Origin: Streptomyces cavernae | Lineage (GTDB): Bacteria; Actinomycetota; Actinomycetes; Streptomycetales; Streptomycetaceae | Assembly (NCBI RefSeq): GCF_004023625.1 | Contig: NZ_ML137716.1 | Span: 43,518 to 106,948, forward strand | Direction of reading: 5' to 3' | DNA length: 63,431 nt | Translations under genes and position numbers: made by a program | In this document: positions 56,991 through 63,431 of the stretch, in pieces | Position numbering within the stretch: the first letter of the stretch is position 1 | Layout: every line of letters starts with the position of its first letter | The notes under the pieces: model-generated | Seen by the model: the letters and a program-made list of their open reading frames with translations, nothing else | Databases searched by the model: none | Told to the model about the DNA's origin: nothing

Positions 56991-59048
56991 TCAGGGCAGG
57001 CGCAGGGTGAGCGCGGACTGCAGGAAGTCCGGCGTGGTCCAGGCCGAACGACCCCCCGCGTACGGCGTGCCGAACGCGGGGGTGCTGAACAGGAGTTGCT
57101 GACGCGTTCCCTCGGGGGCGGTGACCGGGATCTTCGTCCCGGAGGGTGCCGTGACCGTGACGGTCTTGCCGATCCGGTACGCGGTGACCTTGCCTCCGGA
57201 GACCGCCGACCGCCAGGCGGCACGATTCTGCAGCTCGGCCCCGATCGCGCTCTGCCGCAGGTTCTCCAGCGGGGTGTTGTCGGCGTAGAGCGCGCGGTAG
57301 TCCGCCAGCACCTTGTCCATCACCGGGTACAGCAGCCGGTCCTCGGCGAGGTTGGACTGGTGTGCGTAGTGCGGGCGCGGGTCGTTGCCGATGGCGTGCT
57401 TCAGCGCGGCGTTGGCCTCCTGCGGGACGATGTACGAGGCGTATCCGGTGGCGGTGTCCAGCGGGGCGTCGAGGCAGGTCGAGGAGGCGTTGGACTCGCA
57501 GGCGCCGCTGCCGCCGTCGGCCTTGGAGGTGTAGATCCAGTTGTATTCGTCGGTCATCTCGGCCGCGGTGCCGACGTTGTAGTAGACGTTCATCGGGTAG
57601 CGGGGCACGGTCAGCGCGCTGCCCACCGAACGCTGGTCGGATTCGCGGGAGTTGTCGGAGGCGATCCAGGTGACGCCGTTGTCGGCGAGGGCGCCCGCGA
57701 GGTTGGGGTTGTCCTCGGGCATCTGCGGCAGCGTCTTCAGGCCGGAGTGCTCACCGGTCACCAGTTCGCCGCGCTGCACCGGAAGTCCCTTGGCGACGGC
57801 CCAGTCGTGGTTGTCCCTGATCTGGGCGGCGATGTCCGCTCGGCTCGTCCACCGGGTGCGGCCGCCGGCGTCCTTGGCGCAGGTCCACGGCACGGTCGTG
57901 GTGTCCTGGACGCAGCCCAGGTAGGGGTGGGTGTAGGTGTGGTTGATCCAGCGGTACTGGTTCTTGTCGGCGAGGAGTTGCTCGGTGAGTTCGTCGGTGC
58001 CGCCGTTCTGGCTCTTGAACTCCTCGCCGGAGCCGGCGTTGTACACCATGTCGAGGGTGAAGCCGGTGGAGCGCTGCCACTGGGCGGCGTACGCCGCGTC
58101 GGCCGCCGTCATCCGGATCGGTGTGGTGCCCTCGCCGTCGCCGTCCGCGCAGTCGAAGCCGCCGGGCGTGCAGTTGCGTTCGGTGTCCCAGCGGCTGTCG
58201 GGGGCGAACACGTCGTCGACGTGGACGGCGAAATAGTTGCGGTTGGTGCCCAGGTGCACACCCTGTGTCAGCCATTCGACGATCCCGCGCGCCAGGACCT
58301 TGAACTCGCGCTGGTGCTGGTTGTAGGCGAAGGTCACCACCAGTTCGCGGCGGCCGTCGTGGGCGTACTCGCCGATCAGGCTGCCGCGTCCGGCGCCGCC
58401 CGGGACGGCGATGTCGACATAGCTGGTGAAGCCGGTGCGCGGTCGGCCGACGTAGCCGTAACTCTCCTGCAAGGAGGGGGAGTTGTCCTCGAAGCTCAGG
58501 CTTCCGTCGAGGTACCCGAAGGGGCCCGACCGGCCGGCCGCGGTGACCCCCGCGGTGCGGCCGTCGAGTGTGCCCGCCCAGCCGCCCTCGCTGGTGTAGT
58601 CGAGGCCGACCTCCGGGTGCGCCCAGGTGTAGGCGTCGACCTGCGGGACGCCGAACGTCTTCTCGTAGCTCTCCAGTGCCGCCTGCTCGGCCGAACCGGC
58701 CCCGAACGGCGCCTCGTTGGGGAGTACCACACCCTGGTACCTGGCCCGCGGGACGCCTTGTACGGTGTCGCTCAGGAAGGCCGCGTCGATGGTGGGACGG
58801 TTCGCCGCCGTCAGGTCGATCGTGGTGTACGGGATGCCTGTGCTCTTCAGTTCGGCGGTGATGGCTTGAACCGGGCTGTCGCCGTCGTCCACGACGAGTA
58901 CCTTCAAGTCGATCCGTGGCTCCACGGCCGCGACCGCCGGGGACACCGTGGGCACCCCCACACCCAGCGCCGATAACCCGGCGACCGTCAGCGTAGCCGC
59001 AACGTTTCTGCAGCGGCGCACTCTATGCACCCTATGGACCCCATTCAC
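56991..59048 (-). CDS. Large secreted polysaccharide-deacetylase-like protein (CE18/Agd3-like)
   Basis: 685 residues with a signal peptide (VAATLTVAGLSALGVGVPTVSPAVAAV). An N-terminal part resembles Agd3 (KVLVVDDGDSPVQAITAELK; YQGVVLPNEAPFG; ALESYEKTFGVPQVDAYTW). The middle carries deacetylase metal motifs NYFAVHVDDVFAPDSRW and YRWINHTYTHPYLGC, and later GELVTGEHSGL and HQSNLAEDRLLYPVMDKV. Agd3 deacetylates GalNAc in fungal galactosaminogalactan. First gene of the operon. I chose GTG 59048 (gaaggg about 9 bases upstream); an ATG 36 codons earlier is possible. Confidence 0.85.
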   Translation of the reverse strand: MNGVHRVHRVRRCRNVAATLTVAGLSALGVGVPTVSPAVAAVEPRIDLKVLVVDDGDSPVQAITAELKSTGIPYTTIDLTAANRPTIDAAFLSDTVQGVPRARYQGVVLPNEAPFGAGSAEQAALESYEKTFGVPQVDAYTWAHPEVGLDYTSEGGWAGTLDGRTAGVTAAGRSGPFGYLDGSLSFEDNSPSLQESYGYVGRPRTGFTSYVDIAVPGGAGRGSLIGEYAHDGRRELVVTFAYNQHQREFKVLARGIVEWLTQGVHLGTNRNYFAVHVDDVFAPDSRWDTERNCTPGGFDCADGDGEGTTPIRMTAADAAYAAQWQRSTGFTLDMVYNAGSGEEFKSQNGGTDELTEQLLADKNQYRWINHTYTHPYLGCVQDTTTVPWTCAKDAGGRTRWTSRADIAAQIRDNHDWAVAKGLPVQRGELVTGEHSGLKTLPQMPEDNPNLAGALADNGVTWIASDNSRESDQRSVGSALTVPRYPMNVYYNVGTAAEMTDEYNWIYTSKADGGSGACESNASSTCLDAPLDTATGYASYIVPQEANAALKHAIGNDPRPHYAHQSNLAEDRLLYPVMDKVLADYRALYADNTPLENLRQSAIGAELQNRAAWRSAVSGGKVTAYRIGKTVTVTAPSGTKIPVTAPEGTRQQLLFSTPAFGTPYAGGRSAWTTPDFLQSALTLRLP

Positions 59049-59411
59049 CCGACGGATCCCTTCGTCGTCGACGGGCCATCGATTGGAGGAGGATCCGTGA
59101 AAATCATGTGAAGCAGCGAGCGCCATGAATACCCGATTCCACCGCCTGTGAGCCAACCGGGAAAAACCTGGGAGAGCGAGAAGTGGCCATGTCAGAACGG
59201 GGCCTCAGGCCACCGCCGACATGATCGGAACCCGCTCCGCCGCGTAGGCTCGACCCGGGCCAGTTCGCAGCCCCGGCTGTGCAGGTCGGTTTTCGGCCAG
59301 ATCAAGAAACTGTCGTCGGGCCCGGCCGACCCACCCAGATCGGCCAACTGCAACGCCGAAACGCCGTTACGCCGTAACGCCGTAACTCAACGGAAGCGAG
59401 ATTTCACCACC
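59049..59411. other. Divergent intergenic region of the polysaccharide operon and pepA
   Basis: 363 bases without a gene; promoters of both units must lie here. Just before pepA, 59353-59384 holds four 8-base units (acgccgaa, acgccgtt, acgccgta, acgccgta). Confidence 0.7.
59353..59384. repeat. 8-bp x 4 short tandem repeat before pepA
   Basis: Consecutive acgccgNN units end 27 bases before the pepA GTG. Confidence 0.8.
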
Positions 59412-60941
59412 GTGACTGCTCTCACTCTCAGCACCGCCGCCGCGCCCGGCCTGCGGGCCGACGCGATCGTCGTGGGTGTCGCGAAGGGCGCCCAGGGCCC
59501 CGTCGTGGCCCCGGGCGCCGAGGCCGTGGACCAGGCGTACGACGGCAAGCTCGCCGGCGTCCTGGAAACCCTCGGTGCCTCCGGCGCCGAGGGCGAGGTG
59601 ACGAAGCTGCCCGCCCCCGCCGGCTTCAAGGCTCCCGTCCTGGTGGCGGTCGGCCTCGGCGCGGAGCCGGAGAAGGACTCCGCCTACTCGGCGGAGGCGC
59701 TGCGCCGCGCCGCCGGTGCCGCCGCCCGGGCACTGGCCGGCTCGAAGAAGGCCGCGTTCGCGCTGCCGCTCGCCGAGGCCGCGGACGCGGGCGCCGTCGC
59801 CGAGGGTGCGCTGCTGGGCGCGTACTCCTTCGACGCGTACAAGGAGAACGGCAGGAACGGCAGCAAGGCCAAGAACGGCAAGGCCCCGCTCGCCGAGATC
59901 GCCCTGCTCGGCGGGAAGCCCCGCGACAAGGCCTACCGGGCGGCCGTCGAGCGCGCCCTCGCCGTCTCCGAGGAGCTCAACCGCGCCCGGGACCTGATCA
60001 ACACCCCGCCGAACGACCTCAATCCGGAGGCCTTCGCCGCCGTCGCGCAGGCCGCGGCCAAGGAGAACGGCATCAAGGTGACCGTGCTCGACGAGAAGGC
60101 GCTCGCCAAGGGCGGCTACGGCGGCATCCTCGGTGTGGGCGCGGGCTCCGCCTCCGCTCCCCGGCTGGTGCAGCTCACGTATTCCGGCCCGGGCGCCAAG
60201 AAGCACCTCGCCTTCGTCGGCAAGGGCATCACCTACGACTCCGGCGGCATCTCCCTGAAGCCGGCCGGTCACAACGAGACGATGAAGTGCGACATGAGCG
60301 GTGCCGCCGCCGTGTTCGCCGCGGTCGTGGCCGCCGCGCGGCTGCAGCTGCCCGTCAAGGTCACCGGCTGGCTGGCGCTGGCCGAGAACATGCCCTCCGG
60401 CTCCGCCACCCGCCCCGGCGACGTGCTGCGCATGTACAGCGGCAAGACCGTCGAGGTGCTCAACACCGACGCCGAGGGCCGGCTCGTGCTCGCCGACGCG
60501 CTGTGGAAGGCGTCCGAGGACAAGCCGGACGCGATCGTCGACGTGGCGACGCTGACCGGCGCCATGATGCTGGCGCTCGGCAACCGCACCTTCGGGGTCA
60601 TGGCCAACGACGACGCGTTCCGCACTGCCGTCCACGAGACCGCGGCCGAGGTCGGCGAGGACGCCTGGCCGATGCCGCTGCCGGAGCACCTGCGCAAGGG
60701 CATGGACTCCCCCACGGCCGACATCGCCAACATGGGCGAGCGCTACGGCGGCGGCCTGGTCGCCGGGCTGTTCCTGCGCGAGTTCGTCGGCGAGGGCATC
60801 ACCTGGGCCCACCTCGACATCGCGGGCCCGGCCTTCAACGAGGCGGCCCCCTTCGGCTACACCCCCAAGGGCGGCACCGGCACGGCGGTGCGCACGCTGG
60901 TGCGCCTCGCGGAGCGGGCGGCGGCGGGCGACCTGGGCTGA
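59412..60941 (+). CDS. pepA: Leucyl aminopeptidase (M17)
   Basis: 509 residues. N-terminal macro-like domain, C-terminal catalytic domain with VGKGITYDSGGISLKPAG, MKCDMSGAAAV, ENMPSGSATRPGDVL, the signature NTDAEGRLVLADAL, and GGTGTAVRTL. Two metal ions; removes N-terminal Leu and other residues in the cytoplasm. GTG start (TALTLSTAAAPG); the longer upstream frame is a shadow. Confidence 0.95.
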   Translation: MTALTLSTAAAPGLRADAIVVGVAKGAQGPVVAPGAEAVDQAYDGKLAGVLETLGASGAEGEVTKLPAPAGFKAPVLVAVGLGAEPEKDSAYSAEALRRAAGAAARALAGSKKAAFALPLAEAADAGAVAEGALLGAYSFDAYKENGRNGSKAKNGKAPLAEIALLGGKPRDKAYRAAVERALAVSEELNRARDLINTPPNDLNPEAFAAVAQAAAKENGIKVTVLDEKALAKGGYGGILGVGAGSASAPRLVQLTYSGPGAKKHLAFVGKGITYDSGGISLKPAGHNETMKCDMSGAAAVFAAVVAAARLQLPVKVTGWLALAENMPSGSATRPGDVLRMYSGKTVEVLNTDAEGRLVLADALWKASEDKPDAIVDVATLTGAMMLALGNRTFGVMANDDAFRTAVHETAAEVGEDAWPMPLPEHLRKGMDSPTADIANMGERYGGGLVAGLFLREFVGEGITWAHLDIAGPAFNEAAPFGYTPKGGTGTAVRTLVRLAERAAAGDLG

Positions 60942-61282
60942 CGCGGCCGCTCCATGCCGTCGTACGTGGCCGGCGAGTGAGCGAAGGAGCACGCCGGTGT
61001 CGAGAGACGGAACGCCTGGAGGCCCGAAGGGCCGTGCGCGATCGGGCTCTCGACACCGGCTCCGGCGCCCCGTGGGGGACCCGAGCCTCGACAAGAGAGG
61101 TGTCTCACACCCGGGCCCGGCGTCCCCACAACGGCCGACAGGTGCAAAGATGGGTTCTCGGCAGGACAGGGCCCCCACCACAGGGCCGTAGCAAGAGCGG
61201 CCGGACACCAGCCGACCGACCGGTCATCTCCCTCATGGGACGGGGAGCCCGGCGCACGGCGCACATGCATGGAGGACGTGAC
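60942..61282. other. Intergenic region pepA-lpdA
   Basis: 341 bases without a gene. It contains the long hairpin listed next and, further on, the lpdA promoter region; I see no clear -35/-10 pair. Confidence 0.5.
60993..61060 (+). terminator. Nested hairpin downstream of pepA
   Basis: Perfect 14-bp outer stem (gccggtgtcgagag/ctctcgacaccggc) encloses a 40-base loop with an inner ggcccgaagggcc hairpin. Confidence 0.55.
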
Positions 61283-62671
61283 GTGGCGAACGACGCCAGC
61301 ACCGTTTTCGACCTAGTGATCCTCGGCGGTGGTAGCGGCGGTTACGCCGCCGCGCTGCGCGGAGCGCAGCTGGGCCTGGACGTCGCCCTGATCGAGAAGG
61401 ACAAGGTCGGCGGTACCTGCCTGCACCGAGGATGCATCCCCACCAAGGCCCTGCTGCACGCGGGCGAGATCGCCGACCAGGCCCGCGAGAGCGAGCAGTT
61501 CGGCGTCAAGGCCACCCTCGAGGGCATCGACGTACCTGCCGTACACAAGTACAAGGACGAGGTCATCTCCGGCCTCTACAAGGGCCTGCAGGGTCTGATC
61601 GCCTCCCGCAAGGTCACCTACATCGAGGGCGCCGGCCGCCTGTCCTCGCCGACCACCGTCGACGTCAACGGCCAGCGCATCCAGGGCCGTCACATCCTGC
61701 TCGCGACCGGCTCCGTTCCGAAGTCGCTGCCGGGCCTGGAGATCGACGGCGACCGCATCATCTCCTCCGACCACGCCCTCGTCCTGGACCGCGTGCCGAA
61801 GTCCGCGATCGTGCTCGGCGGCGGTGTCATCGGCGTCGAGTTCGCCTCCGCCTGGAAGTCCTTCGGCTCGGACATCACCGTCATCGAGGGCCTGAAGCAC
61901 CTCGTCCCGGTCGAGGACGAGAACTCCTCCAAGCTCCTGGAGCGCGCCTTCCGCAAGCGCGGTATCAAGTTCAACCTGGGCACCTTCTTCGAGAAGGCCG
62001 AGTACACCGCGGACGGCGTCCGTGTCACGCTCGCCGACGGCAAGGCCTTCGAGGCGGAGATCCTCCTCGTCGCCGTCGGCCGCGGCCCGGTCTCGCAGGG
62101 TCTCGGCTACGAGGAGGCCGGTGTCGCCATGGACCGCGGCTACGTCCTCGTCGACGAGTACATGCGTACCAACGTGCCCACCATCTCCGCCGTCGGCGAC
62201 CTGGTCCCGACGCTCCAGCTCGCGCACGTCGGCTTCGCCGAGGGCATCCTGGTGGCGGAGCGGCTGGCCGGTCTGAAGACCGTCCCGATCGACTACGACG
62301 GTGTCCCGCGGGTGACGTACTGCCACCCGGAGGTCGCCTCCGTGGGTATCACCGAGGCCAAGGCCAAGGAGATCTACGGTGCGGACAAGGTCGTCGCCCT
62401 GAAGTACAACCTGGCGGGCAACGGCAAGAGCAAGATCCTGAAGACCGCGGGCGAGATCAAGCTCGTCCAGGTCAAGGACGGAGCCGTGGTCGGCGTCCAC
62501 ATGGTCGGCGACCGCATGGGCGAGCAGGTCGGCGAGGCCCAGTTGATCTACAACTGGGAGGCGCTGCCCGCCGAGGTCGCCCAGCTCATCCACGCCCACC
62601 CGACGCAGAGCGAGGCGCTCGGCGAGGCCCACCTGGCCCTCGCGGGCAAGCCGCTGCACTCGCACGACTGA
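61283..62671 (+). CDS. lpdA: Dihydrolipoyl dehydrogenase (E3)
   Basis: 462 residues. FAD site LVILGGGSGGYAAALRGAQLG, redox disulfide GGTCLHRGCIPTKALLH, NAD site AIVLGGGVIGVEFASAW, and C-terminal HAHPTQSEALGEAHLAL (catalytic His-Glu). It re-oxidises the lipoyl groups of 2-oxoacid dehydrogenases. GTG start with ggagg 7 bases upstream. 113 bases before sucB on the same strand. Confidence 0.96.
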   Translation: MANDASTVFDLVILGGGSGGYAAALRGAQLGLDVALIEKDKVGGTCLHRGCIPTKALLHAGEIADQARESEQFGVKATLEGIDVPAVHKYKDEVISGLYKGLQGLIASRKVTYIEGAGRLSSPTTVDVNGQRIQGRHILLATGSVPKSLPGLEIDGDRIISSDHALVLDRVPKSAIVLGGGVIGVEFASAWKSFGSDITVIEGLKHLVPVEDENSSKLLERAFRKRGIKFNLGTFFEKAEYTADGVRVTLADGKAFEAEILLVAVGRGPVSQGLGYEEAGVAMDRGYVLVDEYMRTNVPTISAVGDLVPTLQLAHVGFAEGILVAERLAGLKTVPIDYDGVPRVTYCHPEVASVGITEAKAKEIYGADKVVALKYNLAGNGKSKILKTAGEIKLVQVKDGAVVGVHMVGDRMGEQVGEAQLIYNWEALPAEVAQLIHAHPTQSEALGEAHLALAGKPLHSHD

Positions 62672-62784
62672 CCGGCCGGGTGGTCCTTCGCGGACCGCCT
62701 TCCCCCAGTCACCGCGTCGCACACGGGCGCGACGACCACAGACTTCCGCACATACGTGCACATTCGTAAGGAGCAACCGAAACC

Positions 62785-63431
62785 ATGGCGGTTTCCGTAA
62801 CCCTTCCGGCGCTCGGTGAGAGCGTCACCGAGGGCACTGTCACCCGCTGGCTGAAGGCCGAGGGCGAGCGCGTAGAGGCCGACGAGCCGCTGCTGGAGGT
62901 GTCGACCGACAAGGTCGACACCGAGATCCCCTCCCCCGCCGCCGGCGTGCTGGCGTCCATCAAGGTCGCCGAGGACGAGACGGTCGAGGTCGGCGCGGAG
63001 CTCGCCGTCATCGACGACGGCACGGGCGCCCCGGCCGCGGCCCCGGCCCCCGCCGCCGAGCAGGCCCCCGCGCCCGCTCCGGAGCCGGCCCCGCAGGCCG
63101 TCCCGTCCACCGAGCAGGCCGCCCCCGCTCCGGCCCCGACCGCCGAGGCCGCCGCCGGCGCCGGCTCGGCCGAGGGCACCGACGTCGTCCTGCCCGCGCT
63201 GGGCGAGTCCGTCACCGAGGGCACCGTCACCCGCTGGCTCAAGGAGGTCGGCGAGAGCGTCGAGGCCGACGAGCCGCTGCTCGAGGTCTCCACGGACAAG
63301 GTCGACACCGAGATCCCGGCGCCCGCCTCCGGTGTGCTGCTCGAGATCGTGGTCGGCGAGGACGAGACCGCCGAGGTCGGCGCCAAGCTGGCCGTGATCG
63401 GCGCCCCGGGTGCCGCTCCGGCGGCAGCCCC
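62785..63431 (+). CDS. sucB: 2-oxoglutarate dehydrogenase E2 (dihydrolipoyllysine succinyltransferase), partial
   Basis: Open at the window end; 215 codons are seen. Two lipoyl domains, each with [18 protein letters not shown] and the lipoylated Lys in [10 protein letters not shown], are joined by an Ala/Pro linker (about 78-130). The catalytic domain lies outside. With lpdA upstream it makes the E2-E3 part of the complex. ATG with aaggag upstream. SucB rather than pyruvate E2 is inferred from context. Confidence 0.9.
   Translation, partial: MAVSVTLPALGESVTEGTVTRWLKAEGERVEADEPLLEVSTDKVDTEIPSPAAGVLASIKVAEDETVEVGAELAVIDDGTGAPAAAPAPAAEQAPAPAPEPAPQAVPSTEQAAPAPAPTAEAAAGAGSAEGTDVVLPALGESVTEGTVTRWLKEVGESVEADEPLLEVSTDKVDTEIPAPASGVLLEIVVGEDETAEVGAKLAVIGAPGAAPAAA

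Overview
The window is high-G+C actinobacterial chromosome, almost certainly Streptomyces. The signs are very GC-rich codon thirds, many GTG/TTG starts, 4-base ATGA/GTGA/TTGA gene overlaps, twin-arginine and lipobox signals, the actinobacterial bcc-aa3 respiratory genes and a PspA/PspAA pair. From memory the order resembles the conserved core near SCO2130-SCO2181 of S. coelicolor; I could not check this by alignment. There is no phage, transposase gene, CRISPR array, rRNA or tRNA.

Layout. 1-264: a 25-bp tandem repeat. 265-9259: an SRPBCC protein, a phosphoesterase, an acyl-CoA ligase, a Tat-exported cholesterol oxidase, a PimB'-type mannosyltransferase, a GT87-like membrane protein and a gluzincin lipoprotein. 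9325-13697: twin NlpC/P60 hydrolases, a coiled-coil NYN protein and a small double-CxxC protein. 13850-19210: rhomboid protease, stand-alone RAM protein, a MITE-like element, a PQQ-propeller Ser/Thr kinase, and a class V PLP enzyme behind what I read as a SAM-IV riboswitch. 19210-29869: trpD, then the respiratory block qcrC-qcrA-qcrB, ctaE and ctaC-ctaD-ctaF, interrupted by an L,D-transpeptidase and an atypical receiver protein. 30250-37066: a cysteine desulfurase-TusA fusion, adenosine kinase, a membrane-anchored protein, erpA and nadA. Three identical-architecture palindromes lie in front of nadA. 37174-43735: an HAE1-type RND exporter with its two-component system, then pspAA/pspA. 44088-52123: membrane protein, methyltransferases, repeat DNA and the late cobalamin genes cobU (fused to an MBL-like domain), cobT and cobS. 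52140-59048: a five-gene minus-strand exopolysaccharide operon. 59412-63431: pepA, lpdA and the start of sucB, which runs off the window.

Most notable is the 52140-59048 operon. It joins a PelF-type GT4 synthase and a multi-pass membrane protein to a secreted deacetylase-like protein (CE18/Agd3-like), a spherulin-4 (GH135/Sph3-like) protein and a GH114 (Ega3-like) lipoprotein. That is the enzyme set of the Aspergillus galactosaminogalactan cluster together with the Pel glycosyltransferase. It predicts a partly deacetylated, cationic GalNAc/GalN-containing polymer made by this bacterium. Secondary points are the nadA operator triplet, the riboswitch, MITE-like elements (one forming part of a stop codon), and a repeat that supplies the C-terminal tail of PelF.
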